64,000 bases of DNA. Source: Oscheius dolichura (taxonomy: Eukaryota > Nematoda > Chromadorea > Rhabditida > Rhabditidae). Shown one piece after another: positions 1 to 11,074 of the stretch. The notes beneath the pieces were generated by a model. The model was given only the letters and a program-made list of their open reading frames with translations, did not search any database and was not told where the DNA came from. Numbering within the stretch: the stretch's first letter is position 1; the number at the start of each line of letters is the position of its first letter. A program made the position numbers and the translations under genes. Location: NCBI GenBank assembly GCA_932521035.1, contig OW051495.1, forward strand, positions 6,944,001-7,008,000, given 5' to 3'.

Positions 1-467
1 ATGTTTGAAGAACTGAAGGCGACCCACGCTACGATCAGGTGGGGGTGTTTAGGTTATTTCGAAGAGAGAGAGAAAATGCTTCAGGATCCACAACCAGGCA
101 CTCAGTTTCTATTCCCGGTTCTTTATGCAAAATGAACGGTATGTGTAGTATGAATCATCCGGTGTATGGTCTACTACCCCATTTCTGTCCCCCTTACAAG
201 ATTCGCATTGAAGATATCCAGCTGGAGCTCGGTTATCTTCCCCGGTAATCTTGCCTTTCTCCGCACGGAACGGCGAAAATAGGGTGTGGGCGCTACGTGC
301 CCGCGCGAATTTTATCGTTATTTGATACAGATATCAGGCGACTTTTTAGAGAATCTTCGAGCGGCAGTGACCTTCTCTCTGTTCGGTTAAACTTCATGAA
401 ACAGGACAGGGAACGGGAACAACGGAAGGCTGAGGCCCTGGTCAACAAGCTCACGGGGAATCACTAA
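1..467 (+). CDS. C-terminal part of an unidentified gene (5' end outside window)
   Basis: Four exon segments can be joined in one frame: 1-38, 85-138, 201-244 and 283-467, with GT...AG introns of 46, 62 and 38 nt. Read without splicing, every frame hits stops, but the spliced frame stays open to a TAA at 465-467. The encoded tail begins MFEELKATHATIR, passes through an FDTDIRRLFRESSSG stretch and ends in a charged helix-like tail, QDREREQRKAEALVNKLTGNH. The first base of the window happens to be an ATG, so the true start may lie upstream. I do not recognise the family; nothing indicates a signal peptide or membrane segment. The stop is only about 20 nt from the tail of the converging DUF273 gene on the other strand. 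Confidence 0.6.
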
Positions 468-487
468 TCGATGAGATCAATATTCAT

Positions 488-1962
488 TCAGAAGCCCAAC
501 ATTCCGGGGATGTACCGGAACAGCTTGTATCTTTCCTGTTCAATAAAGTATTCTCTCCTTGAAATCTCCGCATTGATGTCGTCTGCCGCTCTGACCAGGT
601 TGTAGTCGTAGTTCCAGGTGGTGTTTCTACAGATTCTATTGATGTAGTTTGTTGGAAGCTACCTACCCAGGAACACATAGATCCAAGTTGATCTCTCCAT
701 TCAGAGGGAAGTGCAGTCTTCCGTGATAGCGATAGGTTATACTGAAGTCTGTTATCCGACAAACGGTGATCCTACTCTATGGGCAGTTCACAGTGGGTAT
801 AATTAGCCATATTGTGTTGTTTCCAATCGTGTAAGAAGAAATCCCTCCTCGGACTCCAGATGGAATTGGTTGCCCAGCTGTCCCGGATCCAGCCTGTCCC
901 CTAAACTCTCGTTCCTTCGAATAAAGAAGAAGACTTACCTTTCGGAATATTTTAACCTTATCAAAATGTGACCACCGTCCAAGAACTCCCCGAATACAAA
1001 CTTCAAATCCAAAAAGCCCATCTAAATCTCTCGAATTCTTGTAAACATCCGTACAGATGCGAGTGCCCTCGTTGCCGCGGCCAAAAAACATCTCGGCCAG
1101 GTACAGGTGCAGGGCGCCGTTGTCTGTTCCGTGGATGGAATTGAAATAAAGCGTATTTTCATAGTTTGCAAATTCTAAAAATATGTTCCCCTTGAGGGAA
1201 GCCCATTACCATTGAGAAATTTCTTGGCATATGCGGTGTTCTTGACAATATACGAGCCGGCAGCAATTTCCTGGTTGAATATCCTGTCATAGAGGAAGAT
1301 ATCGTAGCGATCGTCGATATATTCTTCTATCCTCCTGCAAGGCATTCTAGTTAAAGAAGGTGGAGAGAAACATTACCGGGCCGGATTGATAATCCCGGAG
1401 TCAGCATCCAAGAATAGCAAATAATCGAAGTCATTGAGGAGAATAGCAGCAATACAGTGTCGTCTGAAGAATTTCTGAAACCCCTCTGGAGTGCGGAGTG
1501 AAAGAAACGAACGTCCACTTGATGGCAGAAGTCGCCGTACTCCGTGTCGTAGATGAATTTCCTCGTGTATCCCTGTATTTTTGCATAACATTCGACCGTG
1601 TCTAGAATTCTCGTATTTGTTCATTCCACTTCGGCTACTTACCTTGGGCCTTGGTGTATTCCGTCAAATTGGACCCTCCCTCAACTATCGTCAATATCAA
1701 GATATTCCTCTTCCTCATATCACTGTACTTCTCCCTTTCTTTCTGGTCCTCTTTAAATAGTTTCCATTCATTCTGAGGGGGTTGAGTGGATCATATATGG
1801 ACTGACCTCGAAGATACTCCGTGTCTCCGTCTCATTGTATAAATTGTATCGACACGCCGGTTTCAGGGGTTTGATAACGGCGATTTGAATAAGATAAAAG
1901 GTTAGAATAGGGAAAAAGAAGCTGCTGACTAGGAATACGATTCGTTTGAAGGGCGTTGTCAT
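488..1962 (-). CDS. DUF273 family protein (type II membrane, glycosyltransferase-like), copy 1
   Basis: Starts at ATG 1960-1962 with a cytoplasmic stub and one hydrophobic signal-anchor (about residues 8-30), then a short lumenal stem. Splicing nine or so small exons gives family landmarks in order: the KFFRRHC block, the DxD-like YLLFLDADSGIINPAR motif, [35 protein letters not shown], a GTGWIRDSW block, and a C-terminal part FPLNGEINLDLCVPG followed by NTTWNYDYNL, ending at TGA 488-490. DUF273 proteins are nematode-expanded; the acidic DxD-type motif resembles metal-binding sites of Golgi glycosyltransferases, but their reaction is not known to me. An apparent early stop at 772-774 is removed by a GT at the same place, conserved in the paralogue. 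One intron is only 34 nt. It is head-to-head with copy 2. Confidence 0.85.
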
Positions 1963-2682
1963 AGAATAAGGAGTCAGGAGGTGATCTTTTCAACATCGGG
2001 CCCGCTATAAGGAGATTCTTCTTCGGATAAAGAGACTATCAAACGATCAGGAGATCATATAGTTTCTGGGGAATATACAGGGTATAGCTGAAATATTACT
2101 CGTAACATCGACGAGTCTTGTTATCCCCCGACGGCCAAAGAACAACAGCTATACTTTCCGAACTCTGGTTGATCTCTGGGTATTTATGAGGACGACGCTA
2201 CTAACTGAACGGGCAATGTAGTAATGCCGGTAGTGGAGTTTTAGATCGACATCAACTTGAACCAGCCACCTCTAACCGGAAAGAGAGTATTATTCACCCT
2301 TGCCATGGCAACAACGCGGCAGCTTTTTTGAAGAGACTAATACGGAGCAATCAACATAGAGCTTCGCTTCGATGTATTAATTTTGTTACTTTTACTTTTT
2401 CTAGTAAATATGCCTCTTCAGATATGTATACCACTGACTATTCTTCCCGGACATCCATGCCCTCCAATGCATCTCCGTGTCTGATTTAGCGTCATAATCA
2501 TAGCCAGTAACGTCCCCTGAATTAGCCACATTCCCTGGCTTCTTTTCCTCCATTTTCTCCACTCTTCCCCTATAATTCCTCGTCCAGGTGGATTGTGGTA
2601 AGCGAAATTGAGATCAGCAAATGCGGGCAACAACAGATCGAAGAGCGGATAGGGAACTCGTATATCCTACTAACAAAACTTT

Positions 2683-4201
2683 ATGAACGTGAAAACACGC
2701 TTCATTATTGTTTTTTTGATTGTTAACTGTTACTGTGTCTTTCTCTTCCTTTCCTATCTATTCGGACTCTACAAGAAACACGAACATAAACTAGGCTGTC
2801 GACACGACCCCTTCAATAGTACTTGTTCCATTATCGAGGCAGAGGTAGGGAACTTTTCCCGCTAAACTTCCCTATTTCTAGATAGAATGGGGTGAATTTA
2901 GAGAAAAACACAAGGGAAAATTAGCGGCTGTTCGAAAGCGGAAGATCGATCCTCATAGAATTCTTATCCTTATAGTCGTTGAATATGGGACAGACCTCTC
3001 TGTCTACCGAAGAGCCATTTGTAAGTTGTGGGGGCTCCCGTCCATTTTTCCCGGTTTAGCGACAGTTGACTGCTATAGACGCATCCACGGGTATACTTTT
3101 ATGATAGTCAGCGATAGAGATTACCGGAAGTCATGTTCTCATAAAGACGTGAGTACTTTTTACTGTTTCCTGGTATACCGCAAATTCTAGAAATTCTTCC
3201 GTCGCCATTGTATAAGTGCCATTTTGTTGTTAGACTATGACTATCTCCTCTTTATCGATGCTGATGTTGGTGTTGTTAATCCGGAAAGGTCCTTCCCTTT
3301 TAATTCTCGTAGTTATCCATATTTCAGGCGGATAGAAGAGTATATAGACGATCGCTTCGATATCTTCCTCTATGATAGATTCCACAACCCGGAGGTTGCC
3401 GCCGGTTCCTACATTGTCAAGAATACCCCCTTTGCTATCACCTTTCTCAACGGGTTTGCCGATTATGAATGGAAACTGATGAATGGAACACTCCATGGGA
3501 CAGATAATGGGGCCCTCCATGTTGGTTATTTCGTTTTAAAAGTTACAAGAGGGCTTCAGGCATATCTAGCTGATCAAATCATTGGAGAGTCAGACCTCGG
3601 GCGCAAGTTCTGTATCGATGTGTGGCATGCCAGTAGGAATTTCGAAGATCTCTTTGCTTTTGAGGCGTGTGTTCGAGCACTCCTTGGGAGAAGGGAAGAC
3701 TTTGGAAAGATCAAAATAACCAAGAGGGTAAGACTTTTTCACTCTCTCTACAGTTTTTTCTCACCAGCTTGTCGGTTGGATGAGGGACAGTTGGCTGACG
3801 AACTCCTTATGGAATCCGAAAATGGACTTCCTCCTCCATGGATGGAAGAGTCATCAGTATAAAACGTATGATCCATGCAACTTGCCAATAGAGTAGGCGA
3901 TAAACAAGAATTGGTAAACAACGAGTTCAGTATATCAGTAAAACAGCCATCAAACAACATTTTCCCACTGGCGGGTGAGATTCAAATTGATCTCTGTAAA
4001 CCGGGGTGAGCTAATTGTCTCTGAAGAACAAACACACTTTTCAGTAACACGACATGGGCATACGACACTCATCTGATAGTCCCAGAAGGCGAGCTGAGGA
4101 AGGAGTACGCGAAAATGATCAGGAGAGTTGAGGAGAACAACCTCGCCCTACTGGCACACGCACAGAAAGTACTGAAAGTTGAATATTCCATGTGGGAATA
4201 A
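2683..4201 (+). CDS. DUF273 family protein (type II membrane, glycosyltransferase-like), copy 2
   Basis: Paralogue of the gene at 488-1962, divergently oriented with 720 bp between the start codons. ATG 2683 opens a signal-anchor (about residues 6-28). Exons joined by short introns carry [37 protein letters not shown], the [18 protein letters not shown] acidic motif, [41 protein letters not shown] and, after further splices, [15 protein letters not shown] and [12 protein letters not shown], ending at TAA 4199-4201. The 39-nt intron after HGTDNGALH is a multiple of three and stop-free, so unspliced reading looks like coding. The last two exons are supported only by their match to copy 1. A Golgi or ER membrane location is inferred from the anchor. 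Confidence 0.85.
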
Positions 4202-4389
4202 ATATTTGGCCCCATCTAACGTATTATACATTTCGGTCCTCCGTTTATCCCGTAGCGGATCCGTAAAAGTGAAATCTTTATTTGTTCATAGATCCGCAGC
4301 AGAGATGTTCTGCATCAGTTCTTCTAACGAGCCCGATTTGAAGGAAAATGAAAGGGGCAAGGAAGGGGTGAGGAATACAAGTTTATTCT

Positions 4390-5739
4390 ATGTTCTCGTA
4401 CACTGTAAGAGTCTTTGGTTTACTTATTCTGGCGGCAATCTTCTTTGCCTACATACAACTGACACCCCAGTCAGAGGAGGTGGTAGCGGCGGGTATTGTT
4501 CTCTTATCCAAAGAGGTCTCATTTTGTTGCTTGGAAATCTATTGGTTCATTCAGGAATTCAGTGAAATTCAAACAGCTGAAGAATATAAACGACAGGAAT
4601 TGTTGATAGCGGAAGGGAAAACTCGAGACTTTGAGAAGGAGAAGGACGTGGAAGCAGCGAATTCACATGTCTTATTTGCCATTTTATCCTTGTCGAATTC
4701 TTGCAGATCCTACCTCCTAGAAATCATCCCAATTCCGAGTTCAACTCTCTTTGCAAACAGTTTCCTAATGAATGCCCCTCTCCAGACACCAGATCATTAA
4801 CTGCATTTGTGGTAAGCTCCTCGCAATTTTCTGTTGCCCAGGTTCAGACAGCCGCAAAGTACAAGGTGGCGGCCTGTTTGGTACAGAAGACAGCGTCGAC
4901 CGCCTTGTACGGCACCCTGTGTTATCTGAGAAACGAGACCGCCTTCAAATCTCGTCACAGGAACATGCTAAAAGAATTTGGACACCTTATGTAAGATATC
5001 TTTTTCGCTCACAATTGGGATAGATTCTGTAAAGGGCATTCCTATCCGACGTATGAAAACCTGAACGAGATATTCGGGAGCCTAGAAGATTGGAAAATAG
5101 TGTTTGTAAAGAGGGACCCATTGGATAGATTTCTATCCGGGTACTTGGATTTGTGTCTTGAGTAAGTTCAGAAAGATCGAGACTAATAATTTCTAGCCGT
5201 GGTGAATGTCTACAGTGCTCGTACAATATGACCTGCTTTATGGAGAATCTCTACGAAAGGTACCCATCGCCATTGACTTCATAAGATGATCTTAGGATTT
5301 TAAATTACAACGAGTCCGTCGCCCTGGTCCATCTGGATGTTCATCTCTTCCCCCAAACTTGGTAATATTCCACAGTTTTCTTAAAAGAGGAGTAAGCCCA
5401 GGCGATGTGATTTTAGTCGGCGTTCACCTAACTTCACTTTCATCCGTTACTCTTCGGACCCTACAGAAGCCTTCCTCCCTGATCTCGTCTCTGTCTTACG
5501 ACAACAAAATGTACCGGATTCTATTGCTCCCCAATAAGTCATTTCAGGTTCCCAAAGGTTCCATTGAGGAGGTGACTACCGCCTTTGCCGCGAACCGAAC
5601 TGTCCACAATACTATAACCAGGCCCTACAGAAGAATTCTTGAAGCACGGCTGCGTTCATCACCTTATCTCCTCGAACTGCTTGTCAAGATGTTCTATTAT
5701 GACTTCGAGTTGCTGGGTTTTGACTTCCCGAAGAAATGA
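4390..5739 (+). CDS. Carbohydrate sulfotransferase (Sulfotransfer_2, nematode type)
   Basis: ATG 4390 gives a short cytoplasmic end and a signal-anchor (VFGLLILAAIFFAYI), as for Golgi type II sulfotransferases. After splicing, the catalytic domain shows a 5'-phosphosulfate (PAPS) binding loop in CLVQKTASTALYGTLCYL, the 3'-phosphate binding motif KRDPLDRFLSGYLD, a Cys-rich C-x2-C-x5-C segment (CLQCSYNMTC), a CDF...YSSDP block, and the family tail LRSSPYLLELLVKMFYYDF at the C-terminus. These enzymes transfer sulfate from PAPS to a glycan. There are about nine exons; the order of motifs matches the C. elegans family of similar length. The intron near 5370 needs an AAAAGAG acceptor, so one boundary is uncertain. 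No close gene-level name is assigned because the family is large. Confidence 0.85.
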
Positions 5740-6010
5740 AACCACAGATAAAGACCTCTATTCTCATCTTTTTCTCTCCATGTTCGTACTCGTTGATGAA
5801 CTAATTGGCTATGTTTCCCAGAGCATGAAATTCCTATGTAAGAGAGCTGCCTGCGTGGGAAGGGGCACCTCCAGTCCGGAGAGGCCACACTCTTTCGGCC
5901 AGGTGTATTCTTCCTAGATTTAATTATCCTTTCCTGTACGGATAACATAATTGTTTATACCGATATTTTTAGTACATTGGGAGATCTGACCTTTCCCAGT
6001 TCCCATCAAC

Positions 6011-7305
6011 ATGCTTCTTCCTCTCTACCTTATTTGGCATTTTCTCTTCTTCATCAGTATGGTTCCCAATTTGTTATTGTTGCTTTTAAATTTCAAAAAA
6101 TCAAAGCAAATGGTGAGTTCTCTGTTTTAGCTGACCAAATAGTATTTTTCAGGCTGGTCGACCGTATAACATCTTCCTCATAGACATGACCGTTGGAGAT
6201 ATCCTCATTTCTTGCGGTTCGTGGTTCGCCATGCCTTGGTAAGTCTTTTTTTAGAAGCACTTATGACAAGTGACGGTCTCTTTTTAATGGAGTTAACTCA
6301 ATTTCACGCTCTTTTTCATCATTTGAACCCAAATAATCCCTTCGTTATGTATGATTAAACTCGGTTTAGCTCACTTCCCGCTGGAAAGACTAAACCCACC
6401 ATCTATTTTGGGGCTTGTCATTATTTTGGAGCCTACTGGTGTTTCCACAGTCAGCGAATCTCACAACACATTGTCTACAACAATACAACAATCATTTTGG
6501 CGTCTTTCATTGCCAGGAGAAGAATCCTCCTCCAGGGGGGATTCACCTATTTTGAGGCTTTTCTCATAGCTTTCGGTGCCTATCTTCCAGCTGCTATTTC
6601 ATTGGTAAATACGCCCTTTCCTGGTAACAAAATAATTTCAGATAATTGAGTATGGAATCCCTACTGAAGTAGGCGAACATTCCGGCTCTAATCAGCTGTT
6701 TCAAAACATTTCTCTCCCAGAAGACGAGCGATTTCCTTATATAAATTTCCAGTTAGGCTCATGGCAGGTATGCCATCTACAAAACAGAAAACTTCTGCCG
6801 TTTTAGGGTATCGCCTCGGCAGTGATAGCCCCAACACTGATCCTGATCTCCTGTTCGTTTTCTTTTCTTCTTCGATGGAGACTGAAGCTGATTTTGGGGA
6901 GGTCTGCACCCACTGCGATGTCTCCCGCCACGAAAGTAATGCATCTCTCTCTTATCAAGGTCAAATACAGCCATCTACGCTCACTAATTAAAAGAGTTTT
7001 AGACCCTGTCCCTCCAGACGTGTATCCCTTTGATCACCCTCGTATCGGGGATCTTCTACAACCTATTCAGCTACGGCACGAGTCTGTCCACCTTCCTCTA
7101 CTACTCTCCCATCACAAACTCCATCAGCTTCTTTATCAACATGACTATCCCCCTTCTCAATTCTTGTACCGCTCTCTACTACATTCCCACGTACAAACGA
7201 ACCCTGAAGAAACTGATAACAATGGAGCGAAGCTCGCGGGCATCCATCAGAACTCAGCCGACGACTATAAGGATCGAATCGATACACAGTATAACTCCTC
7301 TATGA
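6011..7305 (+). CDS. Serpentine 7TM chemoreceptor (Str-superfamily-like)
   Basis: Spliced exons from ATG 6011 encode a seven-helix protein: TM1 (LYLIWHFLFFISMVPNLLLLL), then AGRPYNIFLIDMTVGD as the TM2 entry, a HYFGAYW block, an ARRR intracellular loop, an extracellular loop with NQxFQNIS, TM5 (IASAVIAPTLILISCSFSFLL), a QTCIPLITLV segment in TM6 and a TM7 ending in ALYYIPTYKRTLKKL. The Q-x2-IP signature after a short basic loop and the YxxPxYxR end fit the large nematode Str-type chemoreceptor superfamily; I cannot place it in one class. It would sit in the sensory neuron membrane. Stop at 7303-7305. The exon from 6378 uses a GGTTTAG acceptor. Confidence 0.7.
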
Positions 7306-7551
7306 GGAGACAGGAAGTAATAAAGTGCAGCTTTATGAGGGTGGAAAGTGCAAGAGATTATGGGAAAAACACTCATTAACCAAATCATCCAACCAAAAAC
7401 GTACACTGACGGAGTTGCAAGGCGACATCGAATCGCATAACTTTTCTTCGTTCTTTGTTGCATGGTTCTCTAGTTTTATTCAAATGCACTGGGATATCAC
7501 AGAATTTACAATTTAGAAAAACTATATCACATATCACTTGAGCGAAGTTCA

Positions 7552-7905
7552 TTACCATCCGCCGTATCCCCATGGGCGCCAGGGTCTCCAGGGTTTCCAC
7601 CACCTGCGGCGGTATCCCCACCCCCCGTACATCGGGAAGCCACCTCCATACATTGGATATCCTCCTCCATAGTATCCTCCCGAGTAGCCTCCTCCATAAT
7701 ATCCCCCACCTCCATAGCCATAGCCATAGCCATATCGCTTCTCCCGAACATGACTGAAATAACAGGAAGATAGGTAACAATGAGTCGGATACCTCTCTGT
7801 AGCCGATATGGCATCGTTAGTTGTTGCATCTGGTTTGGGCGGCGGTGTGCTGAAGGCGTCGCAAAATACTAGAAGACCAAGCAGAAGAGCTTTCAAGACC
7901 AACAT
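7552..7905 (-). CDS. Gly/Tyr-rich secreted peptide precursor (NLP/caenacin-like)
   Basis: Two exons, 7793-7905 and 7552-7753, separated by a 39-nt intron, encode 104 residues. ATG 7903-7905 opens a hydrophobic signal peptide (MLVLKALLLGLLVFCDAFS) and a short pro-region, then a dibasic site (EKR) followed by repeated GYGYGYGGGGYYGG units, a WRP-type Trp/Arg cluster and a C-terminal GYGGW. This matches the architecture of nematode YGG(W)-type neuropeptide-like and caenacin peptides, epidermal antimicrobial peptides released after KR cleavage. The antimicrobial role is inferred from composition. The low-complexity second exon also gives open reading frames on the opposite strand, which are shadows. 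Confidence 0.75.
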   Translation of the reverse strand: MLVLKALLLGLLVFCDAFSTPPPKPDATTNDAISATERYPTHCYLSSCYFSHVREKRYGYGYGYGGGGYYGGGYSGGYYGGGYPMYGGGFPMYGGWGYRRRWWKPWRPWRPWGYGGW

Positions 7906-9354
7906 CTGAAACGAAACTCTGAGAATCGATTGTCTCCTGAATTTCAAAAAGGGGAACACTTTGGTAGAACAAATAGACACGTGGCCTTACCTTCTAGGGG
8001 AAAAAGGGTCATACCGGCCGGCTGTCTGACTCGGTTTAAATAGAGTCTGAACCAGGATCAATTCAGCGAACTTACGGGTCTTCGGAGAATTGCCTTCCAG
8101 TCGATCTATTTTGAATCCTTCAAAAAACCCATGTCAAGGTCAGAAACACTGACTAATCTTTAGTTTGCCCCTCTGCCATCATCTTTCCAGTCAAGACCAA
8201 GGGTGATCAAGCGGTGATTTCCGACCAGGGGGCTGAACTGCCTGATAAATGGCGATAGTTAAGAGTACCTGTGGTGGCCAGGGGTCTAGCGGACCTCGAT
8301 TAATAGCCCTACCAGCGAGAATTATGGCAGCCGTTCAGTTTGCTTGTAACATCCGAAAGCTGCCCGGGATGCGAGAAACAACAATTGTGGAGTTCGAGGT
8401 CGTCCCGAGAAGAACAAGGAAGTATTCGGTATTAGCCCCATATTCATCGAGCTTCCCAATGTTCTCATCACTTCTTTCCAGCCAATAATTCCTTCCCAAG
8501 GACAAAACCAATCACACTTTGGCCTTCCACAATTTATTGAAACGGATTCAACACTTCCTCGTGGGAAACAGGTTCAAATTGAAGTTTAGTTTGCTGTGGC
8601 GGCATATGTTGTGCCAGGAGGTTACAGGACCCGAACGGATAACCATTTCCTCATTCAATTAATGGAGAAGAGTGTTCCCTGATATTTACAGCGTCTCCAA
8701 CTGACCACGTGGCGGCCCCTTCGTGTCAGGGGCATCGACTACGGCTACCTTTGCCCGTTCCCTGATCAACTCTTCTTTAATTTTCATTGTAATCCGCGGC
8801 AAAAAGTCATGAGCCCCCGGTTCCGATCACGTGTCATCCATCTTCCTCGAGCAGTCTTGAATTCCGATGTCAGGGCAGGGGATCGACATGATGGCCAACA
8901 TGGCGCTCGGCAACGTGACAAGCGCCCCTGGTGGTGACGTAAAAAAGAAGAAGCACATTCCTGACCATCCACACAACACACAACAAGTGCTCAATGAGGG
9001 GGTTTCTGACAAGCAGAAGTTGTACACAGCTGGGGGAGATCGCAACATTCGGCGAAGGCTATTACTGCTCGTCCATCTTGCGGTTCAGAAATTAACCGCT
9101 GTTCCCAATTCGTGATAAACTGTTCTTTGACTGGACCAAACCGGTTCCAGACGGGAAAAGTTCACAAACTTTATAGTTGTTCGCAGAACGGAATTCAACA
9201 CTTCGGCTAGCTAAATGATCTTCTGCTACGGTTGTTAGGGAAAGTCCGTGCAATAAAAGGACGGAATGTAGACTAAGAACGGTAGAGAGGCTGGGCATTG
9301 AGCGGCTATTTGGGGGTAATTAACGGAACTGTCTGGACTGCATCAATTTGCGAA
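7906..9354. other. Intergenic, possible decayed ORF pieces
   Basis: There is no supportable complete gene. Between about 8870 and 9215 short + strand frames carry closely spaced cysteines, for example around 8988-9045 and 9095-9210, broken by stops and with no convincing splice sites. They precede the unidentified ORF at 9355 and may belong with it. Confidence 0.4.
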
Positions 9355-10170
9355 ATGGACCTCAAAACACACGACTTGGACACAGAAACAGGAAAAGGCG
9401 CAATTAATCTGTGCGAAACCCTTGAGGTTATTTTCAAGGAAAGAACAATTACAATAGGCATCAGGGAATGTTTAGACTTATCGATAGGAACACTCCCAGT
9501 ACCAGAAGCTGAATTCTACATGCTGCCAGGCCCCATTAACTTCGATTACTGTAATACAGTGGATCCAGAGGATGCTCACGGCGTCTTAAGTGAATTTGGG
9601 CTGTCAATGATTTGGATCCCTAATAATGCTTACACGGACAATTTTCTGAGACCAGGGGGATCGGCCTCTGGAGAAGCGAAAGTACCCTTATCTTGTACAA
9701 GGAAACTCCTTCTTACCTGTCTACATAGGAAAATGATTTTTCCCCGAGCGAGCCAAGTACCGGAAGAAGGAGATGAGCCTATTGTGACATGGTTGAGTCA
9801 TGTTAAATTCTATTACGGATCCCCGTTGACGGCTCTTTCACAAGGCATCCCCCGCCTTTTCTTTTCGTGTATCTGTTTTGAAACCACTTGCTTCTGTTGT
9901 GCCTGCAACCGTCGTTATCCTCCAACAAAAAGGGCTCTAACGTCTTCAAAAATAGGTCCGAAGCACTTAAACTTCCTCTTTTTGTACCCTATAAACATTC
10001 CGACTGGCTCCCTCCAAATCATCTTTTGGTCAGCCCTCCTCCCATTTTATGCTCTGTTTGTCCTTGCCGGTGTCTCTCTTGTCGGTCGAGTCCCCGGGCC
10101 CATTAAAATTTCCCGAATTTCCCGGGGTGTGCTCTCTGTTGCAGGAGAATTTTACCGCGTTCGGTATTAA
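9355..10170 (+). CDS. Unidentified ORF with atypical codon use
   Basis: A 272-codon frame runs from ATG 9355 to a TAA ending at 10170; it is open upstream to 9298 without another ATG. The first ~150 codons read as natural protein (for example LCETLEVIFKERTITIG, LSIGTLPVPEAEFYMLPG, FGLSMIWIPNNAYTDN) and use A-ending codons (ACA, GGA, ATA, CCA, AGA) more than neighbouring genes, which favour C- and G-ending codons. The last ~120 codons are Cys/Pro/Leu-rich and look like read-through of non-coding pyrimidine-rich DNA. I recognise no domain. It may be a remnant of a foreign or transposon-derived gene; it could also be a chance ORF. Confidence 0.35.
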   Translation: MDLKTHDLDTETGKGAINLCETLEVIFKERTITIGIRECLDLSIGTLPVPEAEFYMLPGPINFDYCNTVDPEDAHGVLSEFGLSMIWIPNNAYTDNFLRPGGSASGEAKVPLSCTRKLLLTCLHRKMIFPRASQVPEEGDEPIVTWLSHVKFYYGSPLTALSQGIPRLFFSCICFETTCFCCACNRRYPPTKRALTSSKIGPKHLNFLFLYPINIPTGSLQIIFWSALLPFYALFVLAGVSLVGRVPGPIKISRISRGVLSVAGEFYRVRY

Positions 10171-11074
10171 TCACGGATGTTTTCCAGGTTTATGCCGACC
10201 GCAGCTGTCGCCCATCGGCGTGCATTCCTCGCATTCCCCAGGGTCGCGGCTCAAGGGGCGGATCTGACCTCAGCACATTCCTCACCGCATATATTTAAGA
10301 GTCACAACAGGATCTGTCCATCCCTCCTACCTGGGGAGGACCTCCTGGGGTGGGTCGCTTCCGGAACTCCCTCTCCTCTCCTTTCTCTGGACTTCAAAAC
10401 AACTATCCCCGTCGGCTACCCGCGTCCTCCTCTTATCAGCACTTTGCAGCTGACAATCTGTTGCACATTGTGGCATTCCTCTGACTGTACTCTGAGCCTC
10501 CCTCTGAAAGGAGAGCCCGTTGTTGTTGATCACAAATGGTTATTTGGATTGTTGTCCTCTGGGGAAAGGGGGAAGAGAAGGCCAGAAGATGCATTGATTC
10601 CAAGTCTCTCATTGCCTTCTTATGGTCTCCTCCCAGATGTTTCCTTATTCCTATAATTCCCTTTTTATCTTTTCCTACGTCTTTCATTAATTCCTTCTGT
10701 TCTATCCGATTTTCTGATAACTCCTCTCTGCTAGAAACTTCCGAACTTTCTCTCGAACTATACTGACATGTTTATTGGAACATCTAGCAAAACAAAAGAT
10801 AAAAGGTCGCCAATCAGTCTCCCTCTCCAAAAATATCTCCTCCCTTCTGTCCCAATTTGCTTCCTCCTCCCCTCCCGAAGACGTGCCCTTACCTCAGTCC
10901 CCCCTGCCCAATCAATCATCGCTGTCGCAACCTGATCTAACTTTAGCTGCTGCAAAGCTGTTAGAGGGGAGATGGAGTGTTTTTGAAAAGGTGTCTGGTC
11001 CCTGTCACCCGCTCCTTTGACTCCCTTCACTCTTCCATAAATTCCTAATAAGATTAGAGTTTCAGTGAGTACCT
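10171..11074. other. Intergenic pyrimidine-rich stretch
   Basis: Strongly C/T-rich on the + strand. Open frames here lack splice context and have low-complexity Leu/Ser/Pro composition; no gene is supported. Confidence 0.5.

Noticed and set aside
4179-4565. 128-codon + strand ORF spanning the DUF273 end and the sulfotransferase start
   Set aside because: It overlaps the true sulfotransferase first exon in another frame and has no family features.
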